Shown here one piece after another: positions 7,785-15,733 of a stretch of 39,025 bases of DNA. The stretch is from contig JAJEBR010000013.1 in assembly GCA_022822445.1 (NCBI GenBank), positions 1 through 39,025 of the forward strand. The letters are read 5' to 3'. This stretch comes from Gemmatimonadota bacterium (lineage in GTDB: Bacteria; Gemmatimonadota; Gemmatimonadetes; Longimicrobiales; Gaopeijiaceae). Under the pieces are notes generated by a model, which did not search any database, was not told the origin of the DNA, and worked only from the letters and a program-made list of their open reading frames with translations. Both the position numbers and the translations under genes were made by a program. Numbering within the stretch: the stretch's first letter is position 1; every line of letters begins with the position of its first letter.

Positions 7785-8405
7785 TCAGTCGCGCAGCTCC
7801 GCGAAAACGTAGATGAGCACCCCGCTGCCGGGGCGGTTGTCGATGTCCACGTAGCCGCTGTCCACCATGCGCTTGAGGCAGTCCTCCACCTCCTTGAACG
7901 TCTTGCCGGTGGCGATGACGCCTTCGGTGACGGTCAGCTCGCCGCCCTTCTCCACCGCGGCCTTCAGCAGCTGCATCCGCAGGCTGCCGGTACCAGCCGC
8001 CGCCGTCGCCGGGGGCAATGATGGCGCCCGCGGGGCCGCCGGAACGGTCGCCTGAGCCTCGACGACGGGACTCAGGACGGGCGCGAGGGCCGCGGCCCGA
8101 GATTCTTCGACCCATTTGGGGATCGCGACCGCGTCCACCAGCACCCAGATGCTCAGGACCAACAGGGGTACCAGTCCGATCAGAAACGGAACGGTGATGA
8201 TGCCGCCCAGCAGCAGGATCAGCATCGTGACGCCGTGCGGGCGGCCCAGGTAGAAGCGGTGGGCCCCCATCAAGCCGGCAAATGCCCAGATGAGGTAGGC
8301 AAAGCCGGTGGACTTCAGTTCGGGGACATGCCCGTGCGGTACCGCTGCCTGGGTCGGGAGATTGACGTTGACGGTCAACCCCTCTTGCGATTCCTTGTCG
8401 GTCAC
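7785..8405 (-). CDS. TM2-domain membrane protein with winged-helix-like C-terminus
   Basis: This 206-aa protein has, after about 30 polar residues, a TM2 domain: FAYLIWAFAGLMGAHRFYLG, then two hydrophobic helices and the WVLVDAVAIPKWV ending, about residues 35-95. A Pro/Ala-rich linker leads to a C-terminal region of about 65 residues (LLKAAVEKGGELTVTEGVIAT, KTFKEVEDCLKRMVDSGYVD) that looks like a small winged-helix domain with the usual helix-turn-helix spacing. TM2 proteins have no agreed function; the combination suggests a membrane-tethered adaptor or regulator. It uses a GTG start with AAGGA six bases upstream. It is convergent with the Asp-box gene. Confidence 0.75.
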   Translation of the reverse strand: MTDKESQEGLTVNVNLPTQAAVPHGHVPELKSTGFAYLIWAFAGLMGAHRFYLGRPHGVTMLILLLGGIITVPFLIGLVPLLVLSIWVLVDAVAIPKWVEESRAAALAPVLSPVVEAQATVPAAPRAPSLPPATAAAGTGSLRMQLLKAAVEKGGELTVTEGVIATGKTFKEVEDCLKRMVDSGYVDIDNRPGSGVLIYVFAELRD

Positions 8406-8550
8406 TGCGTGTCCTTCGGCCTGGATGTTGGGCGCTGGTGTCGTGTCCGGGACTGCCGCGCAGTCCGCGGCCGGCGGCGTGCCCAGGTGCTGCCGAACCG
8501 TCCGCGGCCGGCAACGGGCCCGAATCCACCCCCCCGGTGCATCGGGCCCC

Positions 8551-8567
8551 TAATATATTACGTATTC
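8551..8567 (-). promoter_or_regulatory. AT-rich palindromic box, possible promoter of the TM2 gene
   Basis: TAATATATTA (8551-8560) is a perfect palindrome in otherwise GC-rich DNA, between the peptidase stop (8582) and the TM2 gene start (8405). On the minus strand it includes TATATT, a good -10 match, but no clear -35 is seen. A transcript would have a leader of about 140 bases. Confidence 0.3.
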
Positions 8568-8581
8568 GACACCGGGAGCCT

Positions 8582-9949
8582 TCACCCGGCAAGTCGGCCG
8601 TACTTCCGCAGCACCTCCCGCAGGCGATCGTGGGGCAGAGCGTGGACGGTCACGTCGTTCGCGCCGGTCATCGTCTCCGCCGCGATCAGCGCGTTGATGA
8701 TCGCCTCCTCGGTCGCCTCGACGGTAGCAGCGAAGAGCGGATTGAGCCGGCCGTTGGCGAGCACGCGGGCATCCGCGGCCGCAGTCCGCTCGGAGGCAGC
8801 GTCCCGATTCGCGGTGGAAAACGCGACGAAGATGTCGCCCGAACCATTCGAAGAGATGCTCCCGTTGCGGGCGAGACCCAGGGAGACCCGGCGTGCCATC
8901 CGCTCCAGCTGGTGGGGCAGAACCGGAGCGTCGGTCGCAACCACGACGATGATGGAGCCATCGCGGTCGGCCTCGGCGATGTGGCCTGCGGACGGCCCGG
9001 CCCCTTGCGGTGGTCCGGTTCCCTGCTGCGGCCCGGCTCCGTCCGAGGGCTCGGCTCCCCCAGGTGGCTCGGCTCCCCCGGGTGGCTCGGCTCCCTCCAA
9101 TGGCGCTCCCCCCTGCCCCGGGCGCTCCGGCATCAGGTCGGTGATCTCCTGCCCGACCGGGACGCCGGCCACCCGGAAGGAGCCCCGGCCGCCGTAGTTG
9201 CACTGCACCAGCACCCCGACCGTGTAGGTCTCGCCCGCCACCTCCGCGAGCCGCGACGATGTCCCGATGCCGCCCTTGAAGCGGTGACAGATCATCCCCG
9301 TGCCGCCGCCGACGTTCCCTTCGGCGACCGGTCCGCCCCGCGCGGCTTCCATCGCCGCGATGGCGTCCTCCTCGGTCACGTGCTGGCCCCGGATGTCGTT
9401 CAGGGTCCCGTCCCACGTCTCCCCCACGACGGGCAGAGCCGCGAGCCATCCGCCGCCGCCGCGCTCGGCCGTCTTCGCCACCCCCCAGCGGATCACCGCG
9501 TGGTGCACGACGCCCACGCTCAGCGTGTTGGTGATCATGACGGGCCCCTCCATGATGCCGGAATCGCGCACCCAGGTCGTGCCGGTCATCTCGCCGTCGC
9601 CGTTGAGGGTGAACCAGGCCGCGTAGACGGGGTCGGAGGTCTCGCGGCCGCGCGGCCACACCGCGGTGACGCCGGTTCGCACGGGACCCTCGCCGATCAC
9701 AAGCGGCCCGCTGCCACGAACGATCGTGGCATGGCCGACCTCGACGCCGCTCACGTCGGTGATCGCGTTGAGCGCGCCGGGTGTCCCCTCGAAGGGGATG
9801 CCGAGGTCGCGCGCCCGCGGCTTCTGCGCCGAGGCGGGGGCGGCGGACCCGGCCAGGAGGGCGGCACAGGCCAGCACGGTTCCGATCCGGAGAACCCGGT
9901 GATGGGTCGATGGCCTGCGTCCGACCATGTTGTATGCTCTCGTCTTCAT
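8582..9949 (-). CDS. P1 (DmpA/BapA-like, S58) self-processing aminopeptidase
   Basis: This 455-aa protein has a signal peptide ending in APASA. It then shows the P1/DmpA pattern: ITDVSGVEVGHATI, VRTGVTAVWPRG, the NTLSVGVVHHAV segment, GGIGTSSR, and GSIIVVVATDAPVLPHQL. In this family the precursor cleaves itself before the nucleophile that begins the beta chain. By position that should be S332 in DGSIIVVVATDAP. It would hydrolyse N-terminal residues of peptides, possibly D- or beta-amino-acid peptides, in the periplasm. Oddly, a Pro/Gly/Glu-rich insertion of about 45 residues with AEPPGG repeats lies directly before the cleavage site. The start at 9949 is supported by GGGGA at a suitable distance. 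Confidence 0.85.
   Translation of the reverse strand: MKTRAYNMVGRRPSTHHRVLRIGTVLACAALLAGSAAPASAQKPRARDLGIPFEGTPGALNAITDVSGVEVGHATIVRGSGPLVIGEGPVRTGVTAVWPRGRETSDPVYAAWFTLNGDGEMTGTTWVRDSGIMEGPVMITNTLSVGVVHHAVIRWGVAKTAERGGGGWLAALPVVGETWDGTLNDIRGQHVTEEDAIAAMEAARGGPVAEGNVGGGTGMICHRFKGGIGTSSRLAEVAGETYTVGVLVQCNYGGRGSFRVAGVPVGQEITDLMPERPGQGGAPLEGAEPPGGAEPPGGAEPSDGAGPQQGTGPPQGAGPSAGHIAEADRDGSIIVVVATDAPVLPHQLERMARRVSLGLARNGSISSNGSGDIFVAFSTANRDAASERTAAADARVLANGRLNPLFAATVEATEEAIINALIAAETMTGANDVTVHALPHDRLREVLRKYGRLAG
9048..9101. repeat. 18-bp tandem repeat encoding AEPPGG units
   Basis: Three 18-bp copies begin at 9048, 9066 and 9084 (GGCTCGGCTCCCCCAGGT and close variants), with degenerate flanking copies. 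On the minus strand they encode AEPPGG repeats within the P1 peptidase, just before its predicted self-cleavage site. The unit preserves the reading frame. Confidence 0.85.
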
Positions 9950-10059
9950 AACCTGTCCCCTGGCTGAAATCGCTCGACGAACCCGAAAAACCGGAACCAT
10001 CTCATGAATAGAGCCCCCGGCGACCCCGAGAAAGCGATGGTGGCCGCGGCGACTGTCGG

Positions 10060-11100
10060 CTACCTGACCCGGCCGCGCATCGCGACGGTGCCGTCTGGGC
10101 CGAGGGCCTCGACGATGCGCTCTTCGGCGGTCGGGTCGCGGGGTGCGGTGCCGGCATCGCCCCTGGATGGCTCGGCGACATCGCCTGGGGAGGGCGGCGC
10201 TCCGGGTCGCCCCACCAGTCTGATCGGCTGATTCACGTACAGGGGCGCAAGCGCGCGGTAACGGAAGCTGGACGGTGGAGCCGGGGCGTGTCTGCAGGCG
10301 GCGTCAAGGAGGAGGAGCGCGGTGAGCGGGCCGTGCACCAGGAGGTCCGGATAGCCCTCCCGTTCGGTGACGTAGGGGTGGTCGTAGTGGATGCGGTGGG
10401 CATTCCAGGTGAGCGCGGAGAACTGGAAGAGCGTGGTGGTGGTCGGCTGGAAGGTCGCGGTCCAGACCGCCGGACCCGAGCGAGCCCGATCCATCCCCGC
10501 TGCCTGGCCGGGTGCCGGTGTCTGGTCCGGCTCCGGTGCCGGGTGCTGCTCCGCCTGCTTCGGCTCCTGTGCCTGTTTCAGACTATCTGACTGGTCTGAC
10601 TGGTCTGACTGGTCTGATTCCGCCGACCGCCCCAACTCCCCTGGCTGCACCGACTCCGCCCCCCGGTAGACGATCACCTGCTCCTCCTCCACGCACGTGC
10701 GGCCATCCTGGAGCAGGGTCTGGCCAACGGTGACGAAGACGAGCCGGCCACTCTTCCCGCGCTTCTCCCTCACCTCGCGGACCTCGGACCTCAGTTCGGC
10801 CGGCTCGCCCAGCAGCACGGGCCGGAGCGAACGCAGCGTCCCGCCCGCCCACATCCGCCTCGGCAGATCCACCTTCGGCATGAATCCGCCCCGCGCTGCG
10901 TGGCCATCGGCCGCCAGTGCGGAAGCGCGCCTCGGTTCCTGGAAGAACAGCCAGTGCCAGCCGAGAGGGAGTGGGTCGCCGCCGGACAGGGCATCGGGAT
11001 CCCGGTCAAGGAGGCCAAGCATGGCGCGGCAGGGCCAGGGCGAGAGGATGTCCTGACGGACTCTGGCTGCGCGCCCCGGCGGGACGGGAGGCCTGCTCAC
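10060..11100 (-). CDS. MaoC/Meh-type hydratase (mesaconyl-C4-CoA or itaconyl-CoA hydratase-like)
   Basis: This 346-aa two-part hot-dog protein resembles mesaconyl-C4-CoA hydratase and HTD2-like dehydratases. The N-terminal half carries WHWLFF and the GFMPKVDLPRRMWAGG segment. The C-terminal half carries the MaoC-type WNAHRIHYDHPYVTEREGYPDLLVHGPL (starting near residue 230), with the likely catalytic Asp/His pair in HYDHPY. Enzymes of this group hydrate C5 unsaturated dicarboxyl-CoA esters to (S)-citramalyl-CoA. The GTG start overlaps the stop of the CitE-like lyase by four bases (GTGA), so the two are probably coupled and sequential in one pathway. A Ser/Asp/Gln repeat and a Pro-rich linker of about 45 residues separate the two halves. 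Confidence 0.75.
   Translation of the reverse strand: MSRPPVPPGRAARVRQDILSPWPCRAMLGLLDRDPDALSGGDPLPLGWHWLFFQEPRRASALAADGHAARGGFMPKVDLPRRMWAGGTLRSLRPVLLGEPAELRSEVREVREKRGKSGRLVFVTVGQTLLQDGRTCVEEEQVIVYRGAESVQPGELGRSAESDQSDQSDQSDSLKQAQEPKQAEQHPAPEPDQTPAPGQAAGMDRARSGPAVWTATFQPTTTTLFQFSALTWNAHRIHYDHPYVTEREGYPDLLVHGPLTALLLLDAACRHAPAPPSSFRYRALAPLYVNQPIRLVGRPGAPPSPGDVAEPSRGDAGTAPRDPTAEERIVEALGPDGTVAMRGRVR
10586..10612. repeat. 9-bp tandem repeat encoding SDQ units
   Basis: Three perfect copies of TCTGACTGG run from 10586 to 10612, with a partial fourth after. On the minus strand they encode SDQ units in the linker of the hydratase. The unit preserves frame, so copy number may vary without breaking the protein. 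Confidence 0.9.
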
Positions 11101-12032
11101 CGGTTCAACCCGTCCGGCGGCGTTGGTGGTGGCGGCGGCTCGGACGGTTCCGGCGATTGATCCGGCACCGGCAGCGAGGGACGGGCCCGTTGCAGGATGC
11201 GCCGCGCCGCTTCCACGACGGGCCGGTCCACCATCCTCCCGGCGAGCGCAACCGCGCTTCCGCCCGCGGCCCGGTCCGCCTCGAGGACCGCCCGAGCACG
11301 CCGCACCTCGTCTGCCGACGGAGTGAAGACTCCGTGAATCACCGGGATCTGAGCCGGGTGGATCGCCACCTTGCCGCCGAATCCGAGCCGGCGTGCTCTT
11401 GTGGCCTCCTCACGGAGCCTGGAGACCTCGCTGAAGTCCCGGGAAGGCATGTCGATGGCCGCGACTCCGCCCAGCGCGGCCGCGTGCACGACCCGCGAAC
11501 GCGCGTGCAGCAGCGCCTCCCAGCGGGGCTCGGCGCCAAGCTCGATGGCCAGGTCGAACCCACCGAAGACCAGGGCGGCGACATTGGAGCTGGCGGCCGC
11601 GATGTCCCCCGCGTGCTCAAGCCCCTGCGCGGTCTCTATCAGAGGGAACAGTGCAGCGTTCGACAACTGGCGGGCCGCGCCCTGGACATCGGCGGCCGTT
11701 CTCACCTTGGGGATCATGAACCCGTCGGGGGGCGGGCAACCGGCCAAGGCAGCCGCGTCGCGTTCTCCCTCACGGCTTTTACGGTCGTTGACGCGGACGA
11801 TAACCGGGGCTGCGGACGCGTCACGCCGTTCGGCCAGGAAACGAGCCGCCGCCTCGCGCGCCTCGCGCTTGCGCGTCGGCGCCACCGCGTCCTCCAGGTC
11901 GATGCAGACCGCATCGGCTCCTGCCGCCAGGGCCTTCCCGTACCGTTCCGGCCGGTCGCCGGGCACGAAGAGGATCGAGCGAAGGGCCGGAATTGCGTCG
12001 ATCCCGGGCGCTCGCATGGTCGGATGCGTCAC
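11097..12032 (-). CDS. CitE/HpcH-type CoA-ester lyase (citramalyl- or malyl-CoA lyase-like)
   Basis: This 311-aa TIM-barrel lyase of the HpcH/HpaI-CitE family carries RSILFVPGDRPERYGKALA near the N-terminus, ADAVCIDLEDAV, VRVNDRKS, the metal-site segments LFPLIETAQGLEHA and GGFDLA, and the late GKVAIHPAQI motif, all characteristic. Relatives cleave citramalyl-, malyl- or citryl-CoA. With a Meh-type hydratase directly downstream, (S)-citramalyl-CoA to acetyl-CoA plus pyruvate is the best guess. The reading starts with GTG at 12032, 12 bases after the dehydrogenase stop; an ATG at 12017 is an alternative. It overlaps the next gene by four bases. Confidence 0.85.
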   Translation of the reverse strand: MTHPTMRAPGIDAIPALRSILFVPGDRPERYGKALAAGADAVCIDLEDAVAPTRKREAREAAARFLAERRDASAAPVIVRVNDRKSREGERDAAALAGCPPPDGFMIPKVRTAADVQGAARQLSNAALFPLIETAQGLEHAGDIAAASSNVAALVFGGFDLAIELGAEPRWEALLHARSRVVHAAALGGVAAIDMPSRDFSEVSRLREEATRARRLGFGGKVAIHPAQIPVIHGVFTPSADEVRRARAVLEADRAAGGSAVALAGRMVDRPVVEAARRILQRARPSLPVPDQSPEPSEPPPPPTPPDGLNR

Positions 12033-12044
12033 CTTGCGCCCCCC

Positions 12045-13241
12045 TCAGAACGACCTCGGCATCCCCAGCACATGCGTCGCCACATGGCTGAGGACCAGGT
12101 TGTTCGCCACGGGAGCGACCAGGTACAGCCGCGCCTCGCGGAACTTGCGCTCGATGCCGTACTCCGCCGCCATCCCCCATCCGCCGAATGTGTCCATGGC
12201 CACGTTGGCCGCCTTCCAGGCCGCGCGGGACGCCAGGTACTTGGCCATGTTGGGGCCGTCGCCGCGGGTCTCGCCGGCGTCGTAGGCGCGGGCCGCCTCG
12301 TCCCGGACGGCGGCGGCGGCGCGAATGTCCATGTAGGCGTCGGCGATCGGGAACTGGACGCCCTGGTTCGTGCCGATCTCCCGGCCGAAGACGCGGCGGG
12401 CGCTGGCATAGTCGGATGAGCGGTCGACGAAGTAGAGGCCGTCGCCGATCGACTCCGACGCCAGCAGGATCCGCTCGGCGTTCATCCCCGACATGATATG
12501 GCGGAACCCCCTGCCCTCCTCGCCGATCCGGTTCGCGGCCGGGACCTTCAGGCCGTCGAAGAAGACCTCGCAGCTCTCGTGGTTGATCATCGTGTCGATG
12601 GGATTGATGCGCACGGCGTCGCCGGCGTCGCGCAGGTCGACGATGAAGACGGAGAGCCCGGCCGTCCGCTTCTCGACCTCGTCGAGCGGGGTCGTGCGCG
12701 CGAGCAGGATCATCAGGTCCGACTGGCGCACCCGCGAGATGAAGACCTTCTGGCCGCGGACGACATAGTGGTCGCCCCTCCGCTCGGCGAAGGTGCGAAT
12801 GCGGGTCGTGTCGGATCCGGCGTCCGGTTCGGTGACCGCGAACGCCTGCAGCCGCAGCTCGCCCGCCGCGATTCCCGGCAGGTAGCGCGCCTTCTGCTCT
12901 TCGGAACCGTGCCTGAGGAGCGTCCCCATCGTGTACATCTGCGCGTGGCAGGCTCCCGAGTTGGCGCCGGACCGGTTGATCTCCTCCAGGATGACGCAGG
13001 CTTCGCGCACCCCGAGGCCCATGCCCCCGAACTCTTCGGGGATCAGGCAGGCCAGGTAGCCCGCTTCGGTCAGCGCGTCGACGAACTCGTGGGGGTAGGC
13101 GCGGGCCTCGTCGGCCGCCTGCCAATAGTCGTTGCCGAATTCGGCGCAGAGGGCGCGGACGGCGTCGGCGAGCTGATCGCGCGAGAGGGTCACCACGCCC
13201 ATGGGTGCGCTCGCCGCGCTGGTCGGCCCACCGGTCCGCAT
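12045..13241 (-). CDS. acyl-CoA dehydrogenase
   Basis: This 398-aa FAD-dependent acyl-CoA dehydrogenase has a helical N-domain with GGMGLGVREACVILEE, a middle beta-domain with FAVTEPDAGSDTTRI and YVVRGQKVFISRV, and a C-terminal helical domain containing GGWGMAAEYGIERKFREARLY. The usual YEGT-like segment carrying the catalytic Glu in short-chain enzymes is replaced by VAPVANNLVLSHVATHVLG, so the base must lie elsewhere or the reaction differs. It sits 12 bases upstream of the CoA lyase gene and probably supplies or handles an unsaturated acyl-CoA for that pathway. No strong ribosome site marks the start; an ATG at 13202 is possible. Confidence 0.85.
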   Translation of the reverse strand: MRTGGPTSAASAPMGVVTLSRDQLADAVRALCAEFGNDYWQAADEARAYPHEFVDALTEAGYLACLIPEEFGGMGLGVREACVILEEINRSGANSGACHAQMYTMGTLLRHGSEEQKARYLPGIAAGELRLQAFAVTEPDAGSDTTRIRTFAERRGDHYVVRGQKVFISRVRQSDLMILLARTTPLDEVEKRTAGLSVFIVDLRDAGDAVRINPIDTMINHESCEVFFDGLKVPAANRIGEEGRGFRHIMSGMNAERILLASESIGDGLYFVDRSSDYASARRVFGREIGTNQGVQFPIADAYMDIRAAAAVRDEAARAYDAGETRGDGPNMAKYLASRAAWKAANVAMDTFGGWGMAAEYGIERKFREARLYLVAPVANNLVLSHVATHVLGMPRSF

Positions 13242-13286
13242 CGCCCGGCGGACCCCGGGCCCGCGATGGCAGGACCCTCCGTCACC

Positions 13287-14711
13287 TCAGTGCCCTGCGG
13301 AGTGCATGTCGCGCCCGCCGACCACGTGCTTCACCACCCGGCCGCCCAGCATCACGAACTGCACATCCTGCGTCACGGCGATGTCGTCGAGCGGATTGCC
13401 CGGCACGGCGACGATGTCCGCGAGCATCCCCTCGGCGAGATGGCCCCGGTCGGGCGTGCCGAGCAGGTCGGCGGCGTGGATCGTCGCGGTGCGCAGCGCG
13501 TCGAGCTCGCTCATCCCCATCCCCACGTAGATCCCGAATTCGCCCGCGTTCTCGCCGTGCGGGAAGACGCCCGCGTCGGTGCCGAAGGCGACGGGGACGC
13601 CGCGGTCGATCGCGCGCTGGAGGCTCACGCGCATCACCGGCAGGATCTGCTCGGCCTTGGCGCGCACGAGCGCCGGCAGCGCGTCCAGGTCGATCCGGTC
13701 GGCGAGATAGGTGGTCGGGACGAGGTAGGTGCCCTTCTCGATCATCAGGTCCATGATCTCGTCGGTCAGGATCGACCCGTGCTCGATGGACGCCACTCCG
13801 GCCTGCACCGCCGCCAGGATCCCCTCGGAGCCGTGCGCGTGGGCGGCGACCTTGATCCCGTGCCGGGCCGCCTCCTCGACCATCGCCGTCAGCTCCTCCA
13901 GCGAGTACTGCTGCGCGCCCACCGGCCCCTCCATCGAGAGCACCCCCGCCGTCGCACAGGTCTTGATCACCTTCGCGCCGTGCTTGATCTGGTAGCGGAC
14001 CGCCTCGACCACCTCCCAGGGCCCATCGGCCACGCCCTCCTCCGGGCCGCCCTCGCGTATGCCCGGCGCGAACCCGGTGACTTCGCAGTGCCCGCCGGTG
14101 ATGCCGATCAGGTTGCGCGACGGGATCACGCGGGGCCCCACGATATCGCCGCGCTCGACCGCGTGGCCGAGCTCCACGGTCACGTCGCCGCCGAAGTCGC
14201 GCACGGTGGTGAAGCCGGCCCGCACGGTGAGCGCACCGAACCGCACCGCGTTGATGGCGTAGTATGCCTCCGTCCGCGTAACCGCGTCGGTGAAGGAGGT
14301 GGCGCCGATCTCGCTCCCGAGGTGCGTGTGCGCGTCGATGAAGCCGGGCAGCAGCGTCACGTCGCCGAGGTCCATGTCGTGCATCGAGTGCGGGACGGTC
14401 GCCGGGTTCACCGCAGTGATGAGACCGTCCTCGACGACGATGACCGCATCCGTGTGCAGCTCGCCGGTCACGACATCGAGCATGCGCGCGGCCCGCAGCA
14501 CCGTGACGCCTTCGTGGTGGTCCCCGTGCATCATGTGGCCGCCCTCCTGCGCGAGGAGGTAGCCGGGTGGGGCGGGGGCTGCGCCGGTCAGGGCGGCGGC
14601 GAGGATGACGGTGGCGCCGCGCACCGCATGGGACACGCAAGCCCTGGAGGGGACGTACGCGCTGACAGCAGACGCCGCCACGGTGCCGGACACGCGAGCA
14701 GAGAACCTCAT
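13287..14711 (-). CDS. exported metal-dependent amidohydrolase
   Basis: This 474-aa protein belongs to the amidohydrolase superfamily. It has an N-terminal region with a hydrophobic export segment (ATVILAAALTGAAPA), then a composite beta-sandwich and TIM barrel. Metal ligands are visible as DAHTHLG, a likely carboxylated Lys in HGAKVIKTCATAG, AAHAHG, SIEHGS and the catalytic Asp in AFGTDAGVFPHG. These features match Xaa-Pro dipeptidase or imidazolonepropionase-like amidohydrolases that cleave cyclic amides or dipeptides. The start at 14711 follows GGGA; a GTG nearer the hydrophobic segment could also serve. It lies 45 bases upstream of the dehydrogenase gene and may share its transcript, though a functional link is not obvious. 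Confidence 0.82.
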   Translation of the reverse strand: MRFSARVSGTVAASAVSAYVPSRACVSHAVRGATVILAAALTGAAPAPPGYLLAQEGGHMMHGDHHEGVTVLRAARMLDVVTGELHTDAVIVVEDGLITAVNPATVPHSMHDMDLGDVTLLPGFIDAHTHLGSEIGATSFTDAVTRTEAYYAINAVRFGALTVRAGFTTVRDFGGDVTVELGHAVERGDIVGPRVIPSRNLIGITGGHCEVTGFAPGIREGGPEEGVADGPWEVVEAVRYQIKHGAKVIKTCATAGVLSMEGPVGAQQYSLEELTAMVEEAARHGIKVAAHAHGSEGILAAVQAGVASIEHGSILTDEIMDLMIEKGTYLVPTTYLADRIDLDALPALVRAKAEQILPVMRVSLQRAIDRGVPVAFGTDAGVFPHGENAGEFGIYVGMGMSELDALRTATIHAADLLGTPDRGHLAEGMLADIVAVPGNPLDDIAVTQDVQFVMLGGRVVKHVVGGRDMHSAGH

Positions 14712-14914
14712 GGATGTATTCCCGTGTGGGGTTGACTCGACCGACGGATTCGCCAGGACGGAAGGCGGAATTGACCCGATCGCCCGGAGCGACGCAAGCA
14801 CGCGCGCTAGCAATCCCCTGCATACCTGGCCAGCCGCAAGGAGCCGCCGCCGACGTACCGGACCCGTACGGCGTCTGCACAGCCCCGACCCCGGTGAAGG
14901 GGTTGGGGCGGTCC

Positions 14915-14944
14915 TTCGTATTTCGGAGATGCCCCTTGTACAAT
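14915..14944 (+). promoter_or_regulatory. weak promoter candidate for the ABC exporter, in a 308-bp divergent region
   Basis: The region 14712-15019 separates the minus-strand amidohydrolase from the plus-strand ABC genes. TACAAT at 14939-14944 is a five-of-six -10 match with a poor -35 (TTCGTA, 14915-14920, 18-bp spacer). This would give a leader of about 70 bases. I see nothing else in the region: no small gene, RNA or repeat. Confidence 0.35.
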
Positions 14945-15019
14945 TGAAGGCCGCGCGCAGTGGCGCGGCCCGCAACGCATGGCCACAGTCCCCCATCTCT
15001 TCCCCCGACCAGGAGACCC

Positions 15020-15733
15020 ATGGACGACCCCCGACCCGCGCCGGTCCAACTCCGCGACCTCTCGATCGGATACCGGCGCAACCAGCCCGTCCTTGCCGGA
15101 CTCCAGGTCGATGTCGTGCCCGGAGAGGTGCTCGCGATCGTCGGACCCAACGGATCCGGCAAGACCACCCTGTTTCGCACCCTGCTAGGCGTCCTCGATC
15201 CCCTGGGCGGCAGAGCTTCCGTCGCCGGCCTCGCTCCCCATGACTACCGCCGCCGGCACGGGCTCGGCTACCTGGCCGAGGACACCGCCATGCCGGAGGG
15301 GTGGAGCTGCAACGGAGTGCTGACCCTGGCGGCCGCCGCCGCGGGCCCGGAGGCCCACGTCAACAACGCACTCTGGCTGGCCGGGGTCGACTACGACACC
15401 GCCGTACCCTGCAGCGACCTCTCCAAGGGGATGAGGCGCCGCCTCGCACTCGCGGTGGCGCTCGTCCGCCCCACCCGACTGCTCATCCTGGACGAGCCGG
15501 AGTCGGGGCTGGACCCCGGGCAGCGCATCCGTCTGCGCCGCCGCATCGAGACGCTGCGCGGCCGGATGACGATCCTGGTCGCCAGCCACGACCTGGGCGA
15601 GATGGCGATGATGAGCGACCGCGTCCTCCTGATCGACCAGGGGCATGCAAGAGTTGTGGAGCCACCCGAGGGCGGGTTCACCCGCGACTTCCTCGAAGCC
15701 GAATTCCTCGGACTGGAAGGGGCGGTGTCATGA
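15020..15733 (+). CDS. ABC transporter ATP-binding protein
   Basis: This 237-aa nucleotide-binding domain has a Walker A motif GPNGSGKTT at 42-50, a Q-loop-like region near GYLAED, the signature LSKGMRRRLALA (a variant of LSGGQ), Walker B LLILDEPESGLD, and the H-loop in VASHD. It resembles CcmA/NatA-type ATPases of ABC-2 exporters. The start at 15020 is preceded by AGGAG four bases away and fits better than the upstream ATG at 14960. Its stop overlaps the permease start (ATGA), so the two proteins form one transporter. The substrate is unknown. Confidence 0.9.
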   Translation: MDDPRPAPVQLRDLSIGYRRNQPVLAGLQVDVVPGEVLAIVGPNGSGKTTLFRTLLGVLDPLGGRASVAGLAPHDYRRRHGLGYLAEDTAMPEGWSCNGVLTLAAAAAGPEAHVNNALWLAGVDYDTAVPCSDLSKGMRRRLALAVALVRPTRLLILDEPESGLDPGQRIRLRRRIETLRGRMTILVASHDLGEMAMMSDRVLLIDQGHARVVEPPEGGFTRDFLEAEFLGLEGAVS

